Assembly (NCBI GenBank): GCA_044356305.1
Contig: JBIKWM010000005.1
Span: 1-64,000, forward strand
Source: JBIKWM01 sp044356305
GTDB taxonomy: Bacteria > Bacteroidota > Bacteroidia > UBA10329
Direction: 5' to 3'
Length of the DNA: 64,000 bases
A program made the position numbers and the translations under genes. The first letter of the stretch is position 1. Every line of letters starts with the position of its first letter. Under the pieces are notes generated by a model, which was not told the origin of the DNA, did not search any database, and saw only the letters and a list, made by a program, of their open reading frames with translations. This document shows positions 40,367-50,600 of this stretch, piece after piece.

Positions 40367-40957
40367 ATGAGACTTTCCACCGTGATCCTCACCGCAGCAG
40401 CCGCCAGCCTCACCCTGAGCGTGAGCGCGCAGAAGCTGAAACTCGAGTCGGGCTCGTTCGCAGCCGCCAAGGCCGAGAAGGAGTTCAACTTCGTGTACGA
40501 CTATAGCGATTTCAATGTGGGCACTGGCAAACGTGCCAAGAAAGAGGCAGACTACGTGGCCGAGAAGGTGGCCGAGTTCAACCAGAAGGAGGCCGGACGT
40601 GGCGATAACTGGAAAGAAAGCTGGCTGCGCGACCGCGAGGCCCGTTTTCAACCCAAGTTCGAGGAGCTGATGGGCAAAAACGGCATCAAGAAGAACGCCA
40701 ACGCCAAGTACACCCTCACCATCAAGACCACCATGTTGGAGCCGGGCTTCAGCGTACCGATGGTGATGACCGTGCCCGCTGGGCTCGACTGCAAGGTGAT
40801 CCTGAGCGAGGGCGGCAAGGAACTGGGTGTGATGAGCATCACCGGTTCGCCCGGTAATGCATTCGGTGGTGCCGCATGGGACACTGGCATCCGCCTGCAA
40901 GAGACCTACGCCAAGGCCGGCAAGGAACTGGCCAAGTGGATACCCAAGGCCAAGTGA
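40367..40957 (+). CDS. secreted protein of an unnamed family (paralogue at 56974-57573)
   Basis: 196 residues with a signal peptide (about 1-21, ending VSAQ). It shares with the 57573 protein the block KEAGRGDxWxxxWxxDRxxRFxPxFExxM (about 76-105), the mid strand pattern and the C-terminal TGIRLQETYAKAGKEL. I do not recognise the family by name. The mixed alpha/beta pattern with a conserved basic/acidic block suggests a periplasmic or outer-membrane-attached protein. A strong GC hairpin at 40983-41016 follows. Confidence 0.75.
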   Translation: MRLSTVILTAAAASLTLSVSAQKLKLESGSFAAAKAEKEFNFVYDYSDFNVGTGKRAKKEADYVAEKVAEFNQKEAGRGDNWKESWLRDREARFQPKFEELMGKNGIKKNANAKYTLTIKTTMLEPGFSVPMVMTVPAGLDCKVILSEGGKELGVMSITGSPGNAFGGAAWDTGIRLQETYAKAGKELAKWIPKAK

Positions 40958-40982
40958 TAGGTTGCTGACCTCCCCAATGGCT

Positions 40983-41016
40983 GAGGCCCCGTTACCGGTT
41001 GCGGTGACGGGGCCTC
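40983..41016 (+). terminator. strong GC hairpin after the 40367 gene
   Basis: A 14-bp stem (GAGGCCCCGTTACC / GGTGACGGGGCCTC, one G-T pair) with a 6-nt loop. There is no T-tract. A similar but shorter hairpin follows the next gene. Confidence 0.55.
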
Positions 41017-41076
41017 GGTGCTTCGGGCCATCATCTGCACTACCTTGGGCCCGCATCAATAAATGGATAATAAAGC

Positions 41077-41760
41077 ATGAGCAGGTTCTTATTTCCCACA
41101 TTGGCTGCCGCAGTGCTGAGCAGCACCGCAGCATGGGGCCAGTTGAACAGTGTGGTTACCATGTTGCCCACCAAAGAGACCTGGGTACTGACCACCGATG
41201 GTCAGGAGATCATGGGCAACGTGACCACATCGTTCGCCATGAATGGCGAACTCAAGTCTTTCACCCTCAAGGAAGAAAACGGCACCACGCACAAATTCAA
41301 GGCCGAGGATGTGAAGGAGGTGCGGGCTAAGCTCACTGCCATGGCCAAACTCTCAGTGGCTGGTCAGGGCGGGCCTACTGCTCCGGGTGTGGCAGGTCAG
41401 GTGATGTCCATCATCAACGCCACCCGCGATGACATTTGGAAAAAAGACCTCATCATCTACCACCAGGTAGAGGTGAAACCGGGCAAGTTCAGCCTTGTGC
41501 AACTGCTCAACCCGGGCGTCAACACCGTCATATCGGTCTATCCGGCACCCAATATCCAAGGCACCGAAGACCAGTATTACTATGCGGTGAAAGGTGGGCA
41601 GGTGACCAAAGTGGTGCGGAAGGACTATGCTAAGGTGACCTACCCCGCGCTGTTCTCAGACTGTGAGGCCTATTACAGGGAATATCCCATGCAGGACCAT
41701 CGCGAACTCTCTGAGTTTGCCACCCACGTCACCAACTACAACGCCAAATGCGCGCCCTGA
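41077..41760 (+). CDS. secreted protein, unknown
   Basis: 227 residues with a signal peptide (about 1-22, SSTAAWGQ). The mature part begins with a small strand-rich domain (TKETWVLTTDGQEIMGNVTT and KSFTLKEENGTTHKFKAEDVKEV), where the 'TTDGQEIxG' form recalls a short SH3-like barrel. A second, longer part ends with two Cys (LFSDCEAYY and AKCAP). No family is recognised. It lies between two other small secreted proteins, each followed by a GC hairpin. Confidence 0.75.
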   Translation: MSRFLFPTLAAAVLSSTAAWGQLNSVVTMLPTKETWVLTTDGQEIMGNVTTSFAMNGELKSFTLKEENGTTHKFKAEDVKEVRAKLTAMAKLSVAGQGGPTAPGVAGQVMSIINATRDDIWKKDLIIYHQVEVKPGKFSLVQLLNPGVNTVISVYPAPNIQGTEDQYYYAVKGGQVTKVVRKDYAKVTYPALFSDCEAYYREYPMQDHRELSEFATHVTNYNAKCAP

Positions 41761-41788
41761 TCAGCGCCCGTTGACCTCTATCCTGACC

Positions 41789-41819
41789 GGGGCCCGGACA
41801 CTGCGATGTGCCGGGCCTC
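41789..41819 (+). terminator. GC hairpin after the 41077 gene
   Basis: Stem GGCCCGG-CAC / GTGCCGGGCC with a bulged A. No T-tract. Confidence 0.45.
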
Positions 41820-41848
41820 TGTGTTTTCACGGCATATGGGTCCTGACC

Positions 41849-41856
41849 TACTTTCG
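41849..41856 (+). promoter_or_regulatory. -7-like element before the 41888 gene (TACTTTCG)
   Basis: TACTTTCG ends 31 bp before the ATG and directly follows the preceding hairpin. Confidence 0.35.
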
Positions 41857-41887
41857 GCCCCGGCCCTACCATGTGCCACCCTTTCAA

Positions 41888-42223
41888 ATGAAAAGAACGC
41901 TGCTCACCGCCATCATCATGCTCTCTGCCTCGGCTGCTGCCCTTGCCCAGAGCCACGCCACCGCCCGCATTTTCGAGTCGCAGGCCAAAGACCTGTCGCG
42001 CATCATGCTCATGTACGAGGACGGCACCTCCGAGCTCATCCCACTGCAGGCCATGCGCTGGATGGGTGGGGCCGCTAGCGTGAACGAGGTGATGACCGCC
42101 AACCAGAAGAGCATCAACACCCTGCTCAACACCATGCAGGCCAAGGGCTACAGGGTGGAGATCCAATCCACCGCCATGCTCGATGCGGTGATCTATACCC
42201 TCATCGTGTTCAGGAAGGGGTGA
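41888..42223 (+). CDS. small secreted protein, unknown
   Basis: 111 residues from the ATG at 41888, with a signal peptide (about 1-20, SAAALAQ). The mature ~90 residues contain LSRIMLMYEDGTSELIPLQ and end DAVIYTLIVFRKG. No motif is recognised. An open frame reaching back to 41663 overlaps the upstream gene and lacks an export signal, so the later ATG is chosen. Confidence 0.7.
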   Translation: MKRTLLTAIIMLSASAAALAQSHATARIFESQAKDLSRIMLMYEDGTSELIPLQAMRWMGGAASVNEVMTANQKSINTLLNTMQAKGYRVEIQSTAMLDAVIYTLIVFRKG

Positions 42224-42226
42224 GCC

Positions 42227-42487
42227 TCACCCCACATTGAACAAGGCCCTTTTTATCGGGTCGTTCATGAAAACAAGGTCGGCCGCGCGGCTAACCTGTT
42301 GGAAAGTGCGCCACATGGCCGAGTGCAACTGCCCGCGCTCGTAGGCCATGGCCATCTTCTCGTTCTTGAAGTACTCGTGTTCCTCCTCGGCTGCTGCCAC
42401 CAGATCAGCCCGCGATGTGGAACACGTCTCTGTCTTGCAGTAAATCAGCTGTGGCGGTGCGGAACACGTCTCTGTCCTTCGATGCAT
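42227..42487 (-). pseudogene. possible gene remnant or small ORF of 86 codons
   Basis: An open frame whose C-terminal 55 residues (EEEHEYFKNEKMAMAYERGQ to NDPIKRALFNVG) have the balanced composition of a real protein. The N-terminal part is only the in-frame reading of a 42-bp direct repeat (TETCS twice, 14 residues apart). No family is recognised. It may be the tail of a lost gene joined to a repeat. It is convergent with the 41888 gene and downstream of the M15 gene. Confidence 0.3.
42416..42476. repeat. two direct repeats of 19 bp at 42-bp spacing
   Basis: TGTGGAACACGTCTCTGTC at 42416-42434 and TGCGGAACACGTCTCTGTC at 42458-42476, with weaker similarity in the bases that follow each. The period equals that of the array at 30519, although the sequence differs. 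Confidence 0.75.
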
Positions 42488-42521
42488 CTGATCGACCGGG
42501 GCATTCGGGCTGATGGGCGCC

Positions 42522-43241
42522 TTATTGCTCCCTTACCCCGGCCACAAAGTCATTGATGATGCGCACCTTGGGAGCCTGATCGGACCCGAGGAATCCGCGG
42601 ATGTCGGCATAGCTCACCATGCGCAGGTAGGCCTCCAACAAAGGCCCCGACAGGGGAAGGTAGCTCCAGTGCCAAGGTTCGTCATCGTAGCCCGAGGAGC
42701 GAAGAGAACCCTTTGCGGCATAGGGCCGATACCAACCGAAGCGGGCAGCATTCTTTTCAAGCCAGTGAAGTTCGCGCTGGCCCTGCCCGCGGGTGAAGTA
42801 CTCGGGGGCCAGGCTGTTGATGTCGATATCGGTGCCCCAGTGGTGGCGGCTGGTGCCGGGCATGGCGCTGTAGCGCAGTATGGCCATGGCCCGGGCCGAA
42901 TCGGTTGCGGTGGCGGACAGACCAGACAAGCGATGGCGGCCTGTCCATTTGGATTCCCAGATGGCGCGCTGGCGCTGAAAATTGCGCGTGGCCGAAAGGA
43001 TACGGAGCTCAATACCGTCCTTTTGGGCGGCCTGAGCCATCTGAATGAACGCATTGAGCGCCTCCTTTCGCAGGGTCATGCCCGGCCGCTCGGCATAGGC
43101 CTCAGGCACATGGCCGAACAGGGCATGGGTGTCAGGGTCGAAATGCCCCATGAGATAGGCCACCGAATCGGTCTGTGCACGGGCCACATCAGCCATACAC
43201 AGCACGGTAAATAGCGTCAGTGCGAGGCTACGAGCACCCAT
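42522..43241 (-). CDS. exported M15-family D,D-carboxypeptidase-like peptidase
   Basis: 239 residues with a signal peptide (about 1-22, MADVARAQ). The M15B/VanY zinc site is visible as SRHHWGTDID (His133, Asp140) and EPWHWSY (third ligand His, near 193). The SATRNFQRQ segment matches the family substrate loop (usually SGYRS). It should cleave peptidoglycan stem peptides in the periplasm. It is the last gene of the operon starting at 52523, and its start overlaps the end of the 1462-aa T9SS protein by 25 bp. Coupling a wall hydrolase to giant exported proteins is notable. Confidence 0.88.
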   Translation of the reverse strand: MGARSLALTLFTVLCMADVARAQTDSVAYLMGHFDPDTHALFGHVPEAYAERPGMTLRKEALNAFIQMAQAAQKDGIELRILSATRNFQRQRAIWESKWTGRHRLSGLSATATDSARAMAILRYSAMPGTSRHHWGTDIDINSLAPEYFTRGQGQRELHWLEKNAARFGWYRPYAAKGSLRSSGYDDEPWHWSYLPLSGPLLEAYLRMVSYADIRGFLGSDQAPKVRIINDFVAGVREQ

Positions 43242-46200
43242 CCCGCCTTTTCAATATCGGCCACCCGCACTATGTAATAGTAGGTGCCATCCTCAACCAT
43301 TCGGCCTGCCTTGGTGCGGCCGTCCCAGCAATGGCCACTGCCCACCTCGCTCTCGAATATGAGTCCGCCCCAGCGGTTATAGACAATGAGCTGGTAGCAG
43401 TTGCTCATATCGCCCACAAAACCGGGCATGAAACAGTCGTTATGGGCATCGTTGTTGGGTGTTATCACGTTGCCGAATACCACCTCAATGGTATCGGAAC
43501 CGATCCATTGACCCGAAAAATCGACTGTGACTGTATCGGAACACAGCGAGTCGCCATCGAAAGCGATGAGCGTCACCACGGGGCCGCTGCCGATGGGGTA
43601 TATGTGCTGCGGCTCGGCAGTGGTGCTACCTGTTCCATCACCGAAAAGCCACTGATAATAGCCGCTGTCGGCACTTTGGTTGCTGAAGAAAGCCTGAACC
43701 CCATCGCATGTGGGCTGAAACTGAGCGGTGAATGCCGCCACGGGCAGGGTGAGGACGGTGAGCTGCACCGAATCGCGAGCAAGGCAGCCGAAGGGGCTGG
43801 TCACCTCCACCATATATATACTGTTGCCATTGGGGGTGATGAAGGGCGAGGGCGATGTGGGGTCGCTCACGCCATCGGTGGGGCTCCATTGGAAGGTGCC
43901 CGAGCCCGAAACGAAGACCTGCACGGCCTGCTCGGCACAGATGGCCGTGTCGGTGCCTGCGGCCACGGTGAAGAAGTCGAGGCTGATGGCATCGGTACCG
44001 GTGCAGCCGTTCTGGTCGGTACCGGTAACGCTGTACGTGACCGGGCTGTCCGGACTGGCCACGGGGGTGGCTATGTTCGGGTCGCTGAGGCCGATGGCGG
44101 GCGACCATGTATAGGTAAGTGCCCCATTGGCACCCAGCACCATGCTGCCGCCCAGGCACAGCGTGCTGTCGGGGCCGGTGGTCACAGCAGGTAGCGGGTT
44201 AATAAGTACGGTAACATCATCGGTGCCCTGGCAGCCATTGCCATCGGTAGCGGTGACGGTGTAGGTGATGGTGCCCACCGCGGCCGAGGCCTGCGTGCTG
44301 GCCGCATTGGGGGCGCTCAGTCCCGTGGTGGGCGACCAGCTGTAGGTGCTGCCGCCAGTGGCGGTGAGGGTGACGGCATCGCCCGAGCAGGCCGTCTGGT
44401 CGGCCCCGGCACTGGCCACGGGCAGGGGGTTCACCGTCACAGTCACATCATCGAGGGCCTGGCAGGTGCCATTGCTGGCAAACACGGAGTAGGTGATGGT
44501 CTGCGCAGGGGTCGATGTAGGATTCTGTGCCGAGGTGGAGCTCAGGTCGATGGGCGGGGCCCACAGCCACGAGGTGCCTGTGCTGGCTGTTAGGGTCACG
44601 CTGCCACCGGCACAAACTGAGGGCGCACTGGCGGTGGCATCTACACTGAAAATGTCAATCAGCATCTCATCGGTGTCCTCGCATCCGTTGGCATCGGTCA
44701 CAGTCACGGTATAGGTCACGGGCGAGGCGACCGTCACCACCGGATTGGCTATATCGGGATTGTTCAGGCCCGCCTGTGGCGACCAGCTGAAATCTGTGCC
44801 GCCCGTGGCCAGCAGTTGGAAACTGGCTCCTTGGCAGCCTTCCACATCGGCACCTGCATCGGCCACCGGAAGTGGATTAACAGTAACACTCACCTGGTCA
44901 GTGCCTGTGCATCCGGTACCGTCAGACACCGTCAGGGTGTAAGTGATGTCGGCTGTGGGCGAGGCCACAGGGTTGCTCACATTCTGGTCGCTCAGCCCGG
45001 TGGCAGGGCTCCAGCTGTAGGTGAGCCCGGCCTGCGGTGCCACACCTATGGGCACACCGCTTCCAGCGCAGGTCTCGGTATCGGGCCCTGCATTCACAGC
45101 AAAACCCGCACTAACAGTTATGGTGATGGTGGCCTGGTCGCTTATGATCTGGCCGGGGCAGTTGGTAGAGTTGGTGCCTGTGAGTGTCACCACATAGGTG
45201 CCGGGGTTCTGGAACACGTGCACCGGTCCCTGTTGGGTCGATGTGGGCGATCCGTCACCGAAATCCCAGAGCAGCGCATCGGCATTGACCGTGATTGAAC
45301 TGAAGTCGACCGTGAAAGGTGCACAACCACTGGTCGATGAACCTTGTATGTCGATGCTGACATCCACATTGGTTATCTCAAAATCGAACTTGATCACCCC
45401 AAGGTTACAGTTGTTCGAGTTGTTGGTCTGGCTCCACGCGCCCGGTGTGGTGGGAAAGTTGTCGCTGCTGCCACAGCCCGCACACACCGCCTGATAGATC
45501 TGCCCCTGTGGGTTGAAACGACTGGTGCCACCATCCACGTGCTCGGCCACCGAGGTGCCCCCGAAATAGGTGGCATAGATCAGCGATGTGGCATCGGTCT
45601 CAAGCACCATGAAGTAGAAGTCGCTGTTGTCGGTGCCGCTCTGCTGTGCATTGGCTGTCACCGACATGCCTGCCGTGTTGCCGGTGGCGGAGTTCTGAGC
45701 GTTGTTCACACTGCCGCCCCAGCCGCTGGTGTATATGCGCTTGCACTGATCAACAAGGAAAGCTGATGGGCTGATATTGACCGAAGCTGAGCCACTGCCG
45801 AAAACCGTGCTGAACAAAGTGGCGCTGAGGCCCGCATTGAGCTTGTGGATGAACTGGCGCGAGTTGGGGTTGGAATACACCCCGGCCGATACAGGGTAGG
45901 CGCCCAATGTCTGGCCGTAGGTGTACACATCGCCATCGGCATCAATCTCTACAAAATAGCTCTGGTCATAGGCGCTTGTGCCCAGATAGGTGCCCGCCAG
46001 TATGGCGCTACCATTGGCCCCTATCCGCATCAGGAAGCCATCGGCCAGCCCACCGGGGGCCGTGGTGGTCAGACCGCCCGGCCCGAGCGGCAGGTTGGTG
46101 CTCTGGGTGCCACCCGTGGCGTACAGGTCGCTATTGGGGCTGAGTTTAATGGAATACCCCGCATCGGCCGATCCGCCCCCAAGGAAAGAGGCCCAGCTGA

Positions 46201-47605
46201 GCACAGACACATCGGGATTGAAACGCGCCACCACGGCATCCTGCGTGCCGCCCAAGGTCTGATCAAAGGCACCTGCCGAGGCCGGAAATCCGGACGACTG
46301 CGTGCTGCTCATGATGAATATGTCATTTTGGGCATTGACAATCACCTCGCCCCTGAACTGATCGCCATAGTTGTACTGAAGGCTCCCGTTCAGCGTGTTC
46401 AGTCCATCATTCTGCGCCCCGCCCAGATAGGTGGCGCCCACCAGCGAACTGCCATCTGCACTCAGCACAGCCACTACGATGTCCGTACCGGTGGGGAAAC
46501 TGGTACCATTTGTAGGAAAATTCTGTGACACCCCACCGTTGAATGTCTGATCATAAGCGGTGGCCGAAGTGGGAAAATCGTCTGACCCGCTCGTGCCCAG
46601 TATCACCAGTTGTCCCGCGCTGTTCACTATCATGCTGTTGGGAGTCTCTGATCCGGCACCGCCTATGTAGGTTGAATAAATGAGATTCGAACCATCGGGA
46701 GTGAACTTGCTTATGCTCATATCAATGACCCCTGACCATGTGCCGCTGAAAGACCCTGTAACAAACGGGTATCCGGCCGCGAACACGATGCCGCCACCGT
46801 ACAGGCTGCCATTCTGGTCGTATGTGGCCGTGAACCCGAAGTTGTCGGCCGTGGAGCCGGTATAACTCGAAAATATCAGGGTCGGGTCAATGACAAGCGG
46901 CAAAGTATAGTCATACCCTTCGGGGAAATCAAAACGCACGGTCCCGCCATTGAGCACGAAACGGCATGCCACCCCGACCTTCTTGCCATCCACGAGCTGG
47001 AACGCCACAGGTGCGGTCTCTGTGATGTGGTTAAAGGGGTTGCGATGAATAAGGGTGCCGTCTGGCCCAAGTTCCACACCGGTAGTCCCCTCATATCGCA
47101 TGCGTACTGAGGCAGGGTCGGCCCCGACCGCAATGTGCAGATCGTACTTCAATCGGCCGCCCACCTCGCGATAGGTCACATCTACCCCATCATAGACACC
47201 CTCATATTTCAACCCGCTGAAAACACCCACTTCAGAGGCCCAATGCCTTGGGTCATTTCCCAAAATGTAATTGTGGTAATACGGTAACCTGCCTTCCCCA
47301 ACAACCTTCGCATCAGTTCGCGCACCTACAAATTGCATGTCGTAGGCATATCCATCGGGACCTGAAGCATGTTGGTCGGCATCGGCATGGGCGTGCCCTT
47401 CCATGATGTCGGGCCTGAACATGTGGAACCTGATGCCATCGGCCCTGAAGTACAGGTGGGCATTCCCGGCCCGCAAGCGGTATCTCACCTCATCGGGCCA
47501 TTGCCCCTTATTCTCGACAAACTGCGGCCCACCCGCCATGGCGGCCGTGAAAAGAAAAACGGCCAGCACCGTTGCGATGCTGGCCGTTATGTAGCGTGGT
47601 ATCAT
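43217..47605 (-). CDS. T9SS type-B secreted protein with SBBP-like propeller and WSP-type repeats
   Basis: 1462 residues with a signal peptide. The N-terminal domain (about 25-240) begins PQFVENKGQWPDEVRYRL, the form seen with SBBP proteins. A propeller-like region follows (about 245-690; IYSTYIGGAGSETPNSM, VGATYLGGAQNDG), then a PKD domain (about 755-835) and six ~76-aa repeats with the core TYSWSPATGLSDxN. A last PKD (WLFGDGTGS) and the type-B tail (NVITPNNDAHNDCFMP, YNRWGGLIFES, CWDGRTKAGRMVEDGTYYY) complete it. The C-terminal ~330 residues are clearly homologous to those of the preceding gene. It starts 4 bp after that gene's stop and overlaps the M15 gene. Confidence 0.9.
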   Translation of the reverse strand: MIPRYITASIATVLAVFLFTAAMAGGPQFVENKGQWPDEVRYRLRAGNAHLYFRADGIRFHMFRPDIMEGHAHADADQHASGPDGYAYDMQFVGARTDAKVVGEGRLPYYHNYILGNDPRHWASEVGVFSGLKYEGVYDGVDVTYREVGGRLKYDLHIAVGADPASVRMRYEGTTGVELGPDGTLIHRNPFNHITETAPVAFQLVDGKKVGVACRFVLNGGTVRFDFPEGYDYTLPLVIDPTLIFSSYTGSTADNFGFTATYDQNGSLYGGGIVFAAGYPFVTGSFSGTWSGVIDMSISKFTPDGSNLIYSTYIGGAGSETPNSMIVNSAGQLVILGTSGSDDFPTSATAYDQTFNGGVSQNFPTNGTSFPTGTDIVVAVLSADGSSLVGATYLGGAQNDGLNTLNGSLQYNYGDQFRGEVIVNAQNDIFIMSSTQSSGFPASAGAFDQTLGGTQDAVVARFNPDVSVLSWASFLGGGSADAGYSIKLSPNSDLYATGGTQSTNLPLGPGGLTTTAPGGLADGFLMRIGANGSAILAGTYLGTSAYDQSYFVEIDADGDVYTYGQTLGAYPVSAGVYSNPNSRQFIHKLNAGLSATLFSTVFGSGSASVNISPSAFLVDQCKRIYTSGWGGSVNNAQNSATGNTAGMSVTANAQQSGTDNSDFYFMVLETDATSLIYATYFGGTSVAEHVDGGTSRFNPQGQIYQAVCAGCGSSDNFPTTPGAWSQTNNSNNCNLGVIKFDFEITNVDVSIDIQGSSTSGCAPFTVDFSSITVNADALLWDFGDGSPTSTQQGPVHVFQNPGTYVVTLTGTNSTNCPGQIISDQATITITVSAGFAVNAGPDTETCAGSGVPIGVAPQAGLTYSWSPATGLSDQNVSNPVASPTADITYTLTVSDGTGCTGTDQVSVTVNPLPVADAGADVEGCQGASFQLLATGGTDFSWSPQAGLNNPDIANPVVTVASPVTYTVTVTDANGCEDTDEMLIDIFSVDATASAPSVCAGGSVTLTASTGTSWLWAPPIDLSSTSAQNPTSTPAQTITYSVFASNGTCQALDDVTVTVNPLPVASAGADQTACSGDAVTLTATGGSTYSWSPTTGLSAPNAASTQASAAVGTITYTVTATDGNGCQGTDDVTVLINPLPAVTTGPDSTLCLGGSMVLGANGALTYTWSPAIGLSDPNIATPVASPDSPVTYSVTGTDQNGCTGTDAISLDFFTVAAGTDTAICAEQAVQVFVSGSGTFQWSPTDGVSDPTSPSPFITPNGNSIYMVEVTSPFGCLARDSVQLTVLTLPVAAFTAQFQPTCDGVQAFFSNQSADSGYYQWLFGDGTGSTTAEPQHIYPIGSGPVVTLIAFDGDSLCSDTVTVDFSGQWIGSDTIEVVFGNVITPNNDAHNDCFMPGFVGDMSNCYQLIVYNRWGGLIFESEVGSGHCWDGRTKAGRMVEDGTYYYIVRVADIEKAGWVLVASH

Positions 47606-47609
47606 GCGT

Positions 47610-50600
47610 CTATGGGACTAATGTGACGAACCCTGTATGCTCGTATCCTTTGACGTGGACAATGTAGTAATAAGTACCGGGATCCACCATGTTGCCTGCT
47701 TTGGTGCGACCGTCCCAACATTGGCCATCGCCAGCGGTGTTCTCAAAGATCAATCCGCCCCAGCGGTTGTACACCGTCAGCTCATAGCATCCACTGAAAT
47801 CGCCTTCGTAGAACGGCATGAAACAGTCGTTAAGTCCGTCATTGTTCGGGCTGAAAGCTGTGCTGTACTGAATGTCAATGCTGTCGTTGCCCACCCATTG
47901 GTCAGTGAAATCGATGGTGATTGTATCAGAGCAGGCCGAGTCGTTATTGTAGGTGATAAGGCTCACCACATACCCCTGACCCGGAGGATAGACATGGAAC
48001 ACGTCATCCTGACCCGACCCGGTACCGTCACCGAAGTTCCATTGCTGACCCTCGCTGTTCTGGCTCTGGTTGTCGAATATCCCGAGCACGCCTTCGCAGG
48101 TCGGTTCGAACGTGGCCACGAACTGGCTCGATGGCAACGTCAGCACGGCCAAAGAGAGCTGCGCCACGAATATGCATCCTGCGTAGCTGGTCACGGTCAC
48201 CGTGTAGGTGGTGTTGCCGCTCGGGGTGATGATCGGATTTGGCGAGGTGGGATCGCTCACACCATCGGTCGGTGTCCACTGGAAGGTAGCTCCACCATTC
48301 ACATACGCCTGAACAGCCTGATTGAGGCAGATGATGCTATCGGGCCCAGCCGAAGCCACAAACAGGTCGAGTGCTATTTGATCTGTAGATGAGCAGCCAT
48401 TGCCATCGGTACCGGTAACAGTGTAGGTGACGGGGTCAATGGGCGTTGCGGTCGGGTTGGCACTGCCCGGATCGCTCAGGCCAGCGCTCGGGCTCCACAC
48501 ATAACTTACTCCCCCCGTGGCATTGAGCACCATGCTGCCTCCGATGCAAAGTGTGCTGTCTGGTCCGGCACTGATGACCGGCAATGGATTGACCGTCACA
48601 TCCACCGAGTCGATGTCTTCGCATCCGTTGCCGTCCGTTACCTGAAGCACATAGGTGATATCAGATGTGGGGGTGCTCAGTGGCAACTGAAAGTTGGCAT
48701 CATCCAGGAAGGTGCCCGGGCTCCAGTTGTAGACCGTTCCGCCCGAACCTTGCAGTACCACACCATCTCCGATGCACACGGCCAAATCGGGACCGGCACT
48801 GGCCACCGGCAGCGGATTCACAGTCACGGTAATCTGATCCTGACCCTCACAACCCAGCGCGTCCTGCACCACAAGGGTGTATGTGGTTGTGTTGAACGGA
48901 TTCGCAAAAGGGTCAGCGATATTGGCATTGTTCAGGCCCACAGGCGGAATCCATTGGTAGGTGCTGAGGCCTGTGCTAGCATTGAGTTGCACACCATCGC
49001 CACGGCAGAACGCCACATCGGCCCCGGCATCGGGAGTGGGAAGCGGGTTCACATCAATCTGTGCATCGGCCGTCTGGGTGCACACTGTACTGAATGTGAT
49101 GTCATCCAGTCCGAAATCATTCCCACCCAAGGTGGTGTTCTGATTCAAGATGCAGATTGTTGCTGTAGAGGCCGTGCCCGAGTTCCAATTCTGGAAGAAC
49201 TGGTTCCAAACGCCCACATTGAACGGTGCATTGAACGGGGTGGCCAAGGGGGTTCCGTTGATGGAGAATTGCAGCACAGCAGGGCTGCCGCCCACCAATG
49301 TGCTCACCCAAGTGCTGAAACTATAATCGGTATTAGGCGAAACGCTCACTGTCTGGCACCATACGTCAAGCCCAGGAGTGCCCGCCCCGTTCACCACCAT
49401 GAAGTTGTCCGGGCTATTGCCGGTATGACCGGTTCCCTGAAATGCAGGATGCACAGTATTGGCATCGGCTACCACACTGTACAGCCCTTCGGGTTGAACA
49501 TTGTTGCTGAAGGTGTAATCACTCGTGAAACCGGCATTGCCAGCATCAAAGGCCCCGTTCACAACAAGGTTGCCCGTGGGTTGAGTGACGCTCACTGTGT
49601 ATGTGGTGCTGGCGCCTGGGGTGGCCACAGGGTTGGCTATGTTCGGGTCGCTCAGTCCTCCGGCCGGTGTCCAAGTGTACGCTGTTCCGCCTGTTGCAGT
49701 CAGGTTTACACTTTCACCCGCACAGATGTTAGAGAACGCTGGCAGAGCGCTTACCGCAGGCAATGTGAGTTCGCTCACGGTCACCTGATCGGTGTTCTCG
49801 CATCCATTGGCATCGGTACCCACTACGGTGTAAGTGGCAGTCGATCCGCTGAGGGTGACAATCGGGTTCGCAATGTTTGGATTACTAAGGCCAGAAGCAG
49901 GGCTCCATACGTAGCTTACACCACCGGTGGCATTCAACTGCGCATTCGATCCAGGGCACACCTGCAGGTTGGTGCCGGCCTGAATATTAGGCAACTGATT
50001 CACCACCTGGGTCACGTCATCGGTGGCATCGCACAGCCCATTGTTCGATGTCACGGTGTAGGTTGTGGTCACAGTCGGATTGGCGGTCGGGTTCTGTACC
50101 GTGGTGCTGCTAAGTCCCGTGGCTGGAGACCAAGTCCAGCTCTGCCCCCCGTTGGCAGTGAGCTGAGCGCTGCCACCTATGCAGTAGTCTCCGCTCGACT
50201 GTGCCTGCACGGTGAACAGGGTTAGCGATATCTGATCGGTGTTCTCGCAGCCGTTGGCATCGGTACCGGTGACTGTGTAGACAGTGGGGGCACTGATCGT
50301 TGCGGTCGGGTTTGCAATGTTGGCATTGCTCAGGCCCGCAACAGGCGACCATGCATATGTGGCACCACCTCCACCTCCCGAAGCCTGAAGCTGGGTAGAG
50401 AATCCCTCGCAGGTTTCGATGCTCGCTGGGCCTGCATTGATATTCGGCAGCGGATTCACCGTCACTGTTACGGCATCGGTCCCTTCACATCCGGCACTTG
50501 TGGTAGCGGTAACTGTGTAGGTGGTGGTGGCTGCAGGTGAGGCATTCGGGTTCGCGATATTTGGGTTGCTAAGTCCCACAGCAGGGCTCCATGTGTAGGT

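Noticed and set aside
48750..50225. 491-codon + ORF inside the 1637-aa T9SS gene
   Set aside because: Mirror frame of regular coding repeats; His/Gly/Arg-rich with no fold or signal. Similar long shadows at 55141-56400, 28052-29068, 43220-44194 and 24044-24868 were dropped for the same reason.
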